64,000 nt of DNA from positions 5,828,001 through 5,892,000 of the forward strand of contig JAEVHH010000001.1 of assembly GCA_017607445.1 (NCBI GenBank). The letters are read 5' to 3'. Below, one piece after another: positions 32,338 to 43,415 of this stretch (positions are counted from its first letter, which is position 1; each line of letters opens with the position of its first letter). The stretch comes from Histoplasma ohiense (Eukaryota; Ascomycota; Eurotiomycetes; Onygenales; Ajellomycetaceae). The notes under the pieces are model-generated. The model did not search any database. It was not told where the DNA came from and saw only the letters and a list, made by a program, of their open reading frames with translations. Made by a program: the position numbers and the translations under genes.

Positions 32338-32533
32338 TGATGATGATGTCTAGTGTGATAATCTCTACAATGATGTAAATTCACTGTTTTAAAATGTACT
32401 TAGAGAATTCAAGGTGCATTGCTTTCTAGTATAAATTTCTATCAATATGTGTCTGTAAGTGGAATTATATAGGTAATTACAGTGGAAAACATCAAAAAAC
32501 CCCATTTGACACATTTGTCACTATAGGCTGCCG
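31668..32533. mobile_element. TA-flanked TIR element, 866 bp
   Basis: About 40-bp terminal inverted repeats: CGGCAGCCTATAGTGACAAA at 31668 and its complement ending at 32533, with TA immediately outside both ends. This is the Tc1/mariner pattern. The interior holds direct repeats (31840-31925 and 32225-32310, around actagattatyc and ttgtgctcata), TA microsatellites and a GC-rich inner inverted repeat. No transposase frame. Confidence 0.8.
31925..32151. repeat. GC-rich imperfect inverted repeat nested in the TIR element
   Basis: The left arm (ACCCATGGGTGCGGTGGCGT, 31925 on) pairs with the right arm ending at 32151 (complement ACCTATGGATGTGGGTGGTG). Both are flanked by TATATA. The arms also share ACACTGCRAYCRCCAGCC further in. 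It looks like a separate small MITE inserted in the AT-rich interior. Confidence 0.6.
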
Positions 32534-32535
32534 TA

Positions 32536-33542
32536 CATGCCTTTCCACCATTGTACCCTGTCGTTGATTTTCACCCGGAGAAATTGCCCCACACCGGGTG
32601 TGAGTTACGCCGTAGTTAACATGTATACTACAAACGAAACTGAAACTACCATCCTGAATCGAGAGGGAAACTACAAGGAGGTTTATTTACCCAGGCATGA
32701 GCATTCAAGATATATCTAGGTAACCTCTGATCAAAAAGATCACTCACAATTGACAGCTGCTGCTGTCGGTTCAAAAAGGTTTTGTATCGGTCTGAAAAAT
32801 TATTGACATAAAGGATATTCTTTGCTATGGATGAGGCAAACCAATCACTGGGGGTTGAAATTATCACCATCGCAGGCACTCAACGATCCTTTAGTCTGTA
32901 CACTCGGGACATGTTTATAGTTTAAATTCCTAGCGACATAAAACCGTTAATGGCGATGTCTGTCGTATTCAATGATAGAACAGCCCTCCGTACATTCAGC
33001 ATGGTGTTGTAAACCCCTTCCTCAATTCGATACCCGGCCGCCCGAAATTATCCTTATTGACTTCTGTGAACCGAAATAGGTGCCAAACTATAACATCTAG
33101 TCCAAACGCTATGGAAAACCAAAAAAAAAAAAAAAAAAAAAAAAAAAAGACCGCAAACCGCCCATGATATAACCCGCCCGGGGTGGCGATTCCTAGATAT
33201 TCAAAGGTAACTATCCCGGATATCCAAGGTCACCGCTCCCTCATCCTGGGGTTTTCCGAGAAATATTAACATTAAAATTCAACCCAATTGTTTGACTCAT
33301 GTTATAACACTGTCTAGCCTGGGGCTCACATTTGCTTTGGCGAGGAGAATGGAGGACATCGGATCTTATATTAGGTTGGCGTTCGACCGGTGGGACAGAG
33401 CAAGTAGCCCCCGAGAATACTGCCTCCCAAGAAGCGATCGGGATACAGGGGAATTCAAAATTGGTGGTGTGGAACTGTAGAAACTGAGTTAGATTGCCCC
33501 ATTGAATTCTTTGAAGCTAGGCAAAGTAGTCATGTTGGGACA
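32536..33542. other. Intergenic region left of the golgin gene
   Basis: GC-balanced with scattered ORFs of 60-77 codons (for example 32879-32646, minus) that match nothing I know. An A tract of about 28 lies at 33121-33148. The right part should hold the 3' UTR of the golgin gene. Confidence 0.45.
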
Positions 33543-36500
33543 CTATCTAGAGGAGATAGCAGACATCCATTTCTGTTCATCACTTCTATATGCAAAAGAT
33601 ATAAATCGTCAGTATGTCGGAAAACAGTGAATCGGGGAAGAAGGGATGCAGGAGTGAAAGCCACATACGAGTCAAATTGCAGCAGCATCCCCAGTACTGG
33701 AATGAGCTGCTTCTGGTAGTTCTTGTCCCTCTGCTCTAGGAACTGCAACAGAACATTCTTAAGGTACACGTAGTCAACCCCAACCACATCTGAGCCCTGA
33801 AGAGTTGCACTCCTACCCTGAGAATGAGGCGATACGAGTCCACCACTACGTGGTTGTTGCATATCAGAATCTAGTGATGACCGTGGTGATCGGCTAGAAC
33901 CCGTATTGCTCGACTCGAACCCATACCGTTTGCTAGCTTTGGACACCTTTCCATCCTCTGTCAATGTCCTATTTGATTTGCGAAGTTTATCAAGCCGCCG
34001 GTTCGTTGCCTCGATGGAGCGGCGCAGTTCTGCATTCTCTTTCTCCAGCTCCCGTATCTGCCTCTCACCCTCGTCGAGGGTGTCTCGCAGGTGCGTCATC
34101 GTCGCATGAACGTCGCTAAGTTCCCGTTTCGATCGCTCTGTTTCCACTTCAAGTTCACCCTGCCGCCGTTTCCACTCTTTCTGCGCATACTCTAGCTCTT
34201 CTTTGTCCTGTTCCACTCGCCGCAACGTACGCTCCATATCGCGAGTTCTCGTCCTAAGCTCTTCGATCTCTCTCGTCCGTTTGCGTCCAACGAGGCTAGC
34301 TTCGTCTTCTGCCCGATCACGTTCTTCAATGGCTACTTCTAAGCGCTCCTTAAATTCACGAACCTTAGCATCTGTCCTCATCTCAATGTCTGATAGCAGC
34401 CGTCGCATTGTTTCACACTCTCGAGTGCGCTCAGAGAAGAGGCGGTGAGCATCAGCGACTTCCTCCTCAAGACTGACGCAACGTTCACGAGCTTCTTTAA
34501 CTTGCATGGCCATCTCGGACGCTTGGTCGCGCATGCTGTTCATCAAGCTTTGTGCACTAGCGTGCTGTGCAGTTTTCAATTGGAGTTCATCTCGTAAGCT
34601 TTCGATGTCTCTGTTAAGCTGTTCCGTGTGCTCCTCAACTTCCAGCAATCTCATTCGCGATGACTTTAGCTCTTCCTGTGTCTTCGCAAGGGTTTTTGCT
34701 GTCCTCTCATTCGTCTCTATGGCCTCTTGCTTTTTCCCTTCAGAGTAGCGTAGATCGGATTGCGCAACCTCCAATGCTTGCTCTGCCTTAACTCGGCTAG
34801 CAATACCTTGAGTGACCCTTTGGTTCAGAGATTTTATTTCTGCTTCCTGCTCTCCAATCTTACCTCTTAAGTTTTTCATTTCAGATCGAAGGTCTTCATG
34901 GCGCCTCTCCAAACGCTTTAGGTCGTTGGTTTTGTTCCTAAGGTCCTCTTTGGATGTTTTAAGTTCGGCTGATTCAGCCCGAAGATTCCTCAATTCAGGT
35001 TGAACTTTTTCGAGAGTTTCTCTTAAGATTATCAAATCCTTGAACCGTGACGCGGCGAGTTGCTGAGCAGCGGAAAGGTCTGTTTGCAATTCCGTAGATT
35101 TTATCTTCAGCTCCTCAAATTCGACCGCCAGATCTTTGTGAGCATCCTCATTTTGACGGGAGCTAGAAGATACTTGTGTTCGTAGATCATGCAATTCCTT
35201 TTCTAATTCCCGGATGGTGTGGCCAAGGGTTTTCTTTTCTATTAAGAGTTCTTTAACTTTCTCTCTGGCCTCGACACAACTCTGTCCAATATCACGAAGC
35301 CCATCACGTAAAGAATCAATCTCTTCTCGTAGTTCTTCTTCACCCTTAAGCTTAGAATCAAGTCTGCTAATGGCGGCTTCCTTCCCTGCGAGTTGTATTG
35401 TAAGATCCTCGATCATTTTCTCGAGTTCAGCGATGCCGTTGGAGGTTTTGGGTGAAGAAGGGGATTCCGTCTTTGGAACTATCGGAGGCTGAGGGGCTTC
35501 ATCTACACCGTCTTTTCCATCCTTCTTCTTCTTCCTCTTGCTTTTCTTCTTCCCCCCACCAGCCACAGCAATGGTATTCTGACTTGCGACACTAGGCTGA
35601 GTGTTGCTCACGATCAAACTAATCCGGAATTCTTCGAAATCGGCAGTTTTGCCATCTAATATACGTTGCTTAGCGGTCTGCCATGCGTCATTGTCTTTGA
35701 GGCTTTCGTCAACAAAATCAACAATCCTTTGGGTTCCCTTCGCCTCAGAGTCTTTAGCAGCAACATCAGCCTTCAAAGAAAATATAGTACTTTCCGCATC
35801 TTTCAGCTGCGACTTCAAAGTTGTAACAATGCCCTGTAATATATTTAGTCGTCTTTCGCCAGACTTTTTTTCCTGCTCTCCCACGGCTGCGTCGACACTT
35901 TGTTCGGCTTTCTTCTCACTAGCCTGGATCAATTTTTCAGATCTGTTACCCAACTGCGTTTTCAACTCCTCTATAGTAGCACTTGATCTCTCCACGTCCG
36001 TCTCAGCCACCGAAAGTTGAACTTTAAGAGTAGATATCTGATCTTCAAATATACTCCGTTGATTCTCCAAATCCAACCGAAATCGATCATTTCCCTCTCT
36101 CAATACAGTTAGCTCTCGGGTGGCCGATTCCAAGTTTTGCGCCATACCCTCCGTCGACTCACGAGCAACAGACAAATCCCCTTTGAGGGTTTTCACCTCT
36201 ACTTTCAAAGTCTCGACCTCCAGCTGTCTTTTCTCCAATTCTGATTGTAAACGGGGTATCTCATTATCAAATGAAAAAAACTCTTCACTTTCTTCAACGG
36301 GAGGAGGGGAGGTGACAGATCTCGCCCTCGGAGAAAAGAGTGAGATCCCAGGAATAGACGCTATTGAGAGTGTTGGGGATTTCTGCGCATATTCCAACGA
36401 GCTGGCTTCTGCAGACGCAGATGTGGGTTCGATCGTGGGTGGAGCCTTTCCACTTACTTTCTCGCCTTGCGTAGGGCCTGTTCCATGCGAGAAAATAAGG

Positions 36501-37342
36501 GTAACTGGCTCTTCTTGAGAATCACGAGAAGATTTCTCAGCTTCTGTGAACTTTTTCTTATACTCATCCCTCTCAGCTGTAACGCGTTTAAGCTCGTCTA
36601 AGACAATGTCGCCTTTTAAATGGATCTGGTTGAGGTACTCTATCAAAGCTCGAGGGTCGTTTATAGACGTTAGAGGAGTATTCTCGCGCAGTGTTGCTTC
36701 AAAAGGTTCGATGGACAGTACTCGTGCCTGGGCAATTCGGTACGCCTTTAATAATTCTATAGAGGGAAGTTTAGCCCAAGCAAGAAAAACACTGGCAATT
36801 CACACCAACCTTGATATCTCCCTTCTAACTTGTCAAGCCTCCGTAACTTCACCCTCACTTCGGTTGAGAGATCCATCTGTGGAGGTTCTTCCAGTGCGGC
36901 AGTGGCCCCCCGTCCGAAATCTATTCTACTTTCCTTCGTCCTCCCCCTGCCACTTTCCTGGTCAGTAGCGATTCCAGCACTTCCGCCTCGTCCAGTCTCA
37001 GTCATTTGAACAGGAGTGATGTTTTTAGTTGATGAATCATCATCTCCTACAATAAAATCCGGATCGAATTCAGCAGTATCGCGGCGCTTCGCGGTAGCGC
37101 TGTTTTGTCGTTTTAATCTTGTAGAACGGGAATCCGCTTGTGCATGCGTTCCCAGGACGTTCGAGTTGGATCGGGAATGGGAATTGGACTCTTGGGCTGC
37201 TTTCTGGCGGGCTTGCTCCTCTGCTATGCGAGAATCAATGGCACCCTTAATCCGCTATTTGGTCGAATGTGATCAGAACAGGTGTTGTCTTTCGGTGTGG
37301 GGATTTTTGATGGTCACATTATATGGAACTTACCTGGAACAT
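33543..37342 (-). CDS. GRIP-domain golgin (IMH1/golgin-245 type)
   Basis: Peripheral trans-Golgi tether; the C-terminal GRIP domain binds Arl1-GTP in the family. Four exons: 37342-37334 (9 nt, ATGTTCCAG), 37254-36810, 36756-33669 and 33585-33543, total 3585 nt, 1194 residues. The start MFQRIKGAIDSRIAEEQARQ forms only after splicing the 9-nt exon. The last intron (GTATGT..ATAG) replaces a read-through tail with the proper GRIP end SSDEQKWMSAISSR. The GRIP domain lies at about 1145-1194 (DYVYLKNVLLQFLEQRDKNY, LIPVLGMLLQFD); its invariant Tyr is present. The middle 850 residues are almost continuous coiled coil, with a Lys-rich patch (KKKSKRKKKKDGKDG) and Pro/Ser linkers. Highly confident in family and exon ends. 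Confidence 0.92.
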
Positions 37343-37589
37343 TGCCGTCGTAAATTGCGGAGTTTATATATCGATCAGAGGCGGGCGATGCGTGAGGATT
37401 CTGAATTCGAAACCTTCGAGAAAGCAAGAGGAGCTTGCAGCCTGTGGCTGAGTAAGCGCAAATTGGTCGTCAGAGACCAGGATGGAGTTGGACTGGCCCA
37501 TAGCACAAGCTCTAAATGAACATGGGGATAGCTGCGAAACAGATAAAGACATGCAAATATTTCTTAGATCGGTTCCCACCTTACGGATT

Positions 37590-37806
37590 GATCCTTTGGT
37601 GCAGTGGTAAAAATACTCATCAAAAATGCATGTTTTACAATTATAAGCCTAGATGCACCTGGTGTGCAAATATATCACACATCAAAAGATCATAAGTTCA
37701 AATCACCTCAACATCAAAAAATTGCATTTATTGTGGAATTTAATCTCAGTTATAACAGCTTCATAGTAATCTCAGCTAACTACTGTTAGTTATATATATA
37801 TATATT
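37590..37806 (+). repeat. Second tRNA-like SINE candidate
   Basis: An A-box match TGGTGCAGTGG (37597-37607) and a B-box-like GTTCAAATCAC (37696-37706), whose CA fits a former CG of GTTCGAATC. The two boxes are about 100 bp apart, longer than in a normal tRNA. The stretch ends in a TATATA run. Sequence between boxes is AT-rich. It could be an eroded tRNA-derived repeat; chance is not excluded. Confidence 0.3.
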
Positions 37807-37922
37807 GATTAGATCTGCAAAAAATTAACATAGTCAGGAAGGGAGGAAAAGAGGAAGCCCACAGAAATATGGCCTTCCATAGAAACACTACGGCGGACGT
37901 TATCAGATTCAAGGTACGGGCG

Positions 37923-38150
37923 TCACCATACCTTCAAAGCCAGCTTCATTCCCACAAAACTTCCACCCCAAATCCTCACCAGAATAGGCGGGATTTTAAC
38001 ATCATCAAACTTCTCTGAGTCATGTGCTAACTTCCTAGGCAAACGCTTTATCCAATTCAACCACTCCTGCTCTGGCAAAACGCTATGTCTCCGAATTTTA
38101 ACCCCGCTGTTGGGTCCGTAGGTGCTCCACACACGCATCCATATTCCCAA
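37923..38150 (-). pseudogene. Possible gene fragment, unrecognised
   Basis: A 75-codon frame with balanced, gene-like composition (SVLPEQEWLNWIKRLPRKLA, then KIPPILVRIWGGSFVGMKLA). The frame stays open upstream without ATG for some codons. No partner exons were found. It may be a relic of a gene broken by the nearby repeats. Low confidence. Confidence 0.25.
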
Positions 38151-38780
38151 ATAGAGACGCCAGCTTCTGATACTCGGAAGAGCAGTAGATGCATCTATTG
38201 TTTCATGTCCACCAGTACGCAGTCGGTAAAACTTCTCATGTGCTCCTATTGTTTCGAGAAGGATGCTCAGCAGTAACCGATACCTATCCCTTGGTGAACA
38301 CGGACTCCCTTATCAAATGAGCGGGATCGTTAGTCCTGGCTTTTTGGCGCACGAGGAATTACTCGCGTAACTGCTTGTGTGAGAGAAACTATCAGAAGAT
38401 GTGGTCATGGGCCCTCCGAAGTTGTAGTTCGTAGGTTTCCAGAAAAGGCCTCCGAGAAGATTCTCTACGGCCGTTGACCGGCTGGTATGACTCTTCCTGC
38501 GCCGCTATATTTTTTTCCAGCCCTACCTGTAAAACGCGGAATCTTCGGTTCTCTTTGTTGGCTTAACCACGAGGGCCAGTCTAGTTTTCTGCGATGGAGG
38601 TAATTGTGCTGGAAGGCACACACCTGGGCGGGGATGGCGATCTTCCCAGTTCCGGCAAGAGGGGAGGTTTCACTCTCGACGCGGAATGCAGGTGTGAAGA
38701 AGGTAAAGCATGTTCGATAGTGGAGAGGATTGCAGCATCATAACTAGGGTTCTCGATGAAATTCTAAGCGTACTCCTCGC

Positions 38781-39926
38781 CTACGTGCTCCGCTGGTTAG
38801 TTTGCGAGTCGTATTGTGCCTCTGGGTGATCCTGCTCGAACCCTAGAGGTCTTCGTTCGGTAGGAAAACTACGGGGACCCAGCGCCTGTGGAGCTGTTAA
38901 GCTAAGCCTATATAACAGCTCACCACTAGACTCCCTTATTGTCGGAATTGGGGATTGAGTCTCATTGTTTCTGTGGTTGGAAATTGGGCTCCCGCGGTAC
39001 AGACGCCAAATTCCGTCCAACGCTTCGCTTTCGTTGGTTGGGAGCTCAGCGGTCACTTTCGGCAAGTAGTGCGATGAATTCCTGTGGGCGAAAACTCCAA
39101 AGCTTCTTTTCGTGGATATTGGGCTGACGACCTTGCCTGCAGTAGACAGACTCTCCGATTTCATACGCAATGACAAGCTTGTGGCAGTATGACTGCTCGC
39201 AACTCTGGAAAATACGCTTCCGGTCGTAGAAAGCGGTGAAAATTCCTGATCAGTCAAGTCCCCATTTGCAGGCATTTCCACAGTTCCAGGTGGGAGTGAC
39301 GCAGAGTTCAACCCTCTAGACATTTGAACGCCGGGGGCTAGACGTTCACCCAGCCGACCCAAGCAGAGTATGGAGTCGACACGACCGCCGTCCGAAGAAG
39401 TCTGAAAGCTGCCATAGTCGAGTTCGAGATTGTCCATAAATGCCTGCTGCAGGCCGACCAGGAGGGTCGCCTGCAAGTTGATCAAAATAGATTTCATCTC
39501 TTCCTGAGAAGTTTTGTCCCCGTACACATACTGTTGACCAATGCGGTTGACGCCGCAATCATACTGGCCCTGGACTATGGGGGGTCCAAGGGCAAGCGAG
39601 ATTTCCAAGCCCACCAGGGCATCCTCAGATAATGGTCGCTTGTTGGACCGCTTAATGCGCTCTACCAATTTTGTAGCATTCAGATAAGTAGTCACAACTA
39701 GATTAGGCTTGTCAGCATCAAAATAAATTGGTTGGATCGATCAACTCGAAGACAACAAATAGCAAAGGAGCGAGTTTGTAGTTGAGATATAGCGTGAGGA
39801 GTGCAGGAGAAAGAAATAACGGGATCCTATACTTTCAGATATGCAATCCACTAGAAGAGTTCCCTCGGGCCTCAACATCACTTGCCGTACCATCACATCT
39901 CTTGCCATGTCTTGCTTACGGGTCAA
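38781..39926 (-). CDS. Hypothetical protein, two exons
   Basis: Exon 2 (39697-38781) is a 304-codon frame. A GTATAG donor at 39832 and a TCTAG acceptor at 39698 join it in frame to an upstream exon (39926-39833) beginning MTRKQDMARDVMVRQVMLRP, total 1011 nt, 336 residues. The first third is predicted to be ordered (NATKLVERIKRSNKRPLSED, LEISLALGPPIVQGQYDCG, ILINLQATLLVGLQQAFMDN). The rest is Ser/Thr/Pro-rich and probably disordered. No signal peptide, membrane segment or known motif is visible. The start is uncertain; an upstream frame (40143-39916) ends in GTAAGC and might supply another exon. It lies between repeat-rich stretches, so it may be lineage-specific. Confidence 0.45.
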
Positions 39927-41891
39927 ATTGCGTGACCGCTACGGGTTGATGAAGCGGGGTGCCCTCCCAAAAAAACGCGGTTTGAGATCTCCGTCTTGTA
40001 GAAGAAAGCACCCTCGATGGGAATGTAGAAGGAGAAAACAATGGAAAAGAGCACGCAGCAGACCCAGCGGTGGACGAAAAATCTTGGAGGACTATTGTGA
40101 AAGCGTAAAAAACATGCCGCAAATACGTCGCGCAAAACACCAACTTGCCACAAGTTCAGGCGGGTTGGTGCCTCAACTAATTCTCAATCGAAGCCAACTA
40201 CTCCGTAGTGCAGGCGGATTATTGCAAGCGAATTAGAGTGCAGGACAACAGGTGAACTCAACAGTCAGAAACTTGTGGGTTAACAGTAGCTCTTATTTCG
40301 TTCTTCTTGTAGCTGCACCAACAAGGGGTGGAAACAGGGAGAAGCCAAAATCATTTCATTCCGCAACTTAGATAACTACTCCGTCGTGGTGGAGATGGGT
40401 TAATGTTTGGCAGCCTGGTTCTACAAGGAAGCTTACTTCCTAGTAGTTCTTGACTATCCCTTTTGGTTAACTTAATGCTGCTGTCCCTTTGTGGGAGGTT
40501 CATTAGTTCTTGATTTTCATTGTTATTCATTCTCACACAAACTTACTAGTATTTATTTATATTCCCTACTATGCATTGTTATTAGTTGTAAGGTTCATCA
40601 AAACCACTGGAAAAGAATGACCCACAGGAGTACACGCAATCCCTGACCCCTGATTGTGTGGTCAGAGGTGTGGCACATATGTCCTTGCTAACCTCTATAG
40701 ATTTAAATGGGAAATCTCAATACTGGAGCTCAAATGAATCCAGTCCTTACAGCATAAATTATGAGGCCTTGATGTGTAAGTGATCAGTCAGTCAGTCATT
40801 AGCAGATCATGAATCTCTACAACCTCTATCAACTGTTTAGAGCCCTTTTACATACTTTATGAAATAAATTCTGGTGCATGCAAGGGTGTATGGGCCACCC
40901 AACGCTGCATTTAAACTGATATAAATTTGATACATATATATATCAACCACAATTATTATAATAAATTTACAAGTGATAAATTTAAAATCTCTTATTGAAT
41001 ATATATCTTTTACGATGTTTACTTTTCTATCAGACTATATTATAATATGTATTATATAGTTATGTAAAAATTAAGTAACTAACTAGTTATATATTGTGAT
41101 GATAATACAGTAATCTAAATATCAATCTGTATATGTAATTTATGAGTAAAAACACAAGATAATACGGACTGTAGCTCAACAGTATACTGATAATTTTAAA
41201 ATTTAAACTGTTTATTTATTAATATATATATTTGAAAGGGTAAATTACATATCATATACTATTCCAATACAGTGGGTGTTGAGATATCAATAGATGACCA
41301 TCATAGATTTTATATGGAAAATCGGGGCCGTTGAGTGGAAGCGGGCGTTGGGTGGTTGACTGCGTTATAAGCTGAAATCTCATTACCTACTGAGTATATC
41401 ATTAAGCTCTTGCTTGAACCAGTCGGCAATGTTAGGGGTGCGCCCTGGACCCCATTACACCAAATGGTGTGTTAAAAAAATTTTTTTTTCCCCTTCTCTC
41501 TTCCTTTTGGTTCATTTTAGCTTATCTTTATGTGCCGATAAAACCCAATCGGATCTTCATCGGCTTCAGTGGATGAGGAGTGAACGCATCATTCTGCCCA
41601 ACAAGCTGGACCTTTGATCCACACGCTGTGTAAAACTAAAAGAAAATAAATAAAGATCATGGGGAAGCAATGCAGCCATCGAATACAAATATATCAAATA
41701 TATAAACGGAAGAACAAGAAAAGGAGAGAGATGGTCTAGACAAAACACCGCCCATGACATATGATCCACAACCGCATCCCTAACCAGTCCCACAAACCCA
41801 TTCATGATTATAAACTAATTATCGTCTCGAGAAACTCGCAGTGCTCCATAAAAACGCGGACACGCCTCCCTCTAATCAACCATGAGCGAAA

Positions 41892-41930
<39 letters not shown>

Positions 41931-42427
41931 ACGAAAAAATGCCAGAGAGCAAAGGAGTTTAAGACAGCTGAAAAAGAAGAATAACAAATAAATAACACAA
42001 ATAACATAAAAAGGAAAGGAAAGGAAAAAAAAAAAGAAAAGATACATGCAATACATAGCTTATAGAAATACAAATGAAACATGACGAAAATTGATGAAAC
42101 ACAGCGAAAAGAGGGGTGGAAATATTGCACATTCGAATCCGGAAGACTCCCGGTGTAAATGTACGGTTGAATTTGGGAAGGTGAGTGGGGAACCTGCGTT
42201 TTCCGGTTTTAACGGGCCGGCGTTAAAACGGTATGGTGGAGGATAAGGGAAGCGGGAGGGTGGTATATTTCCATCTTTTGATGCACTAATAAAGATGGTT
42301 GAAAGAAAGCTGCAGCAAGGGGAGGAATAGAAGGAACAGAGTACAGCCTTGAGTTAATGGGTTGGAAAGAGTGCTTAAAAAAATAAGAAAAAATAAAATA
42401 TCAATAACAATAATTACCACCAAGTCC
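39927..42427. other. Long gene-free region, AT-rich in the middle
   Basis: 40000-40250 is GC-balanced and may hold 5' sequence of the gene to the left. 40540-41300 is AT-rich with TATA runs and no supported ORF. An A tract of about 32 lies at 41897-41928. Purine-rich sequence runs to 42060. The last 300 bp should contain the 3' UTR of the Rab gene. Confidence 0.5.
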
Positions 42428-43415
42428 TCAGCAGCACCTCGCCTGCCGAGTCTGAGTCGACCCGACCGGTACGTCGACAAGTTCCTCGCTCAGCACCAGA
42501 CCAGGGGGAAACCCGAGCCAACTCCGTCTTTTATCTGCTATCCCGCCGCGCAAGCTACTGTTCCCATCAGGAACGGCTCCGGGAGTGTGCGAGGGCACTC
42601 TCTCCGAGCCGCCCGACCCGCCCCGATGGGCTTCGTCGGCGTCTACCATTTTATTCCGCTGCTCGACAAGCTTGCGGGTGATGACACGGAAGACCTCCTC
42701 GATCCCCTCGCCGTCCTTGGCGCTGATCTCGTGGCAGCAGTCCCAACCAATATCCTGGCCCCAGAAGCCGCTACTTCGCTTGCTCTCTGCACCTGGGTTG
42801 TAGATTGGGTTTGAGGTTCCGAAGGCGGAGCTGCTGGCGATGCCCAGGCCGGAGCTGGGAGGTGGGGTGGACGCTTGGGACGGGTAAAGTTGTTCCGCAA
42901 CGTACGCGATGGTGCGTTCAAAGGGGACCTGGCGTAGGTTAGGGTCATCCGCTACGATATCCGACTTGGTGCCCACGACGTGGATGACGATGGGGGAGTC
43001 TTCACCCAGGTTCTGTTTCAGCTCAACTAGCCAGCCGGTCATTTCCTGGAAGCTACTCTCGTCTGTGATGTCGTAACATAGCAGGCCGGCGTTAGCCCCT
43101 CGGTAATAGAGGCGGGAGATACTGCGGAAACGTTCCTGGCCGGCGGTGTCCCAGATCTGCAGACGGACGAGAGTATCCGAGGTTGTGTCGAGGACGCGTT
43201 TAGTGACGAAGGAGGCGCCGACCGTGGAAGTGGTTGTAGCCGGATTAAAGGCATTTCTCACATAACGTTGGACGAGGGATGTCTTCCCAACACCTATGAA
43301 ATAAGGAAAGAGATGTGAACAGAGAGAAACTATGTTTGGTACAAACGCATACTTTATTCAGGAGATTACCTTGGGCACCCAGGACAACGATCTTCGCCTC
43401 GAGACTGGAGCTCAT
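42428..43415 (-). CDS. Rab-family small GTPase with an inserted segment
   Basis: Two exons, 43415-43370 and 43293-42428, 912 nt, 303 residues; the junction restores the P-loop GAQGVGKTS (residues 13-21). Switch I is TTTSTVGASFVTKR, and switch II is the canonical WDTAGQERFRSISRLYYRGA with a Rab-type YYRGA. The G4 motif is TKSD (NKxD in most Rabs) in HVVGTKSDIV, and G5 is ISAKDGEG. The C-terminus ends RQARCC, a double-cysteine geranylgeranylation site. Between G4 and G5 there is an extra Pro/Ser-rich stretch of roughly 50 residues, and the tail is also long, so the protein is about 100 residues longer than a standard Rab. It should act in membrane trafficking; the exact subfamily (Rab5/22-like by switch I) is inference. 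Confidence 0.88.

Larger units (their letters stand above)
37343..38780. other. Intergenic region with mixed composition
   Basis: Upstream of the golgin start. It holds the SINE-like repeat at 37590, a TA microsatellite at 37791-37805, a 75-codon minus frame at 38150-37923 described separately, and about 500 bp of GC-balanced DNA (38280-38780) with no supported gene. Confidence 0.5.

Noticed and set aside
41160..41215. Third tRNA-like stretch (tgtagctcaacagtatactga)
   Set aside because: Only a loose A-box resemblance and a poor B box in AT-rich DNA; not better than chance.
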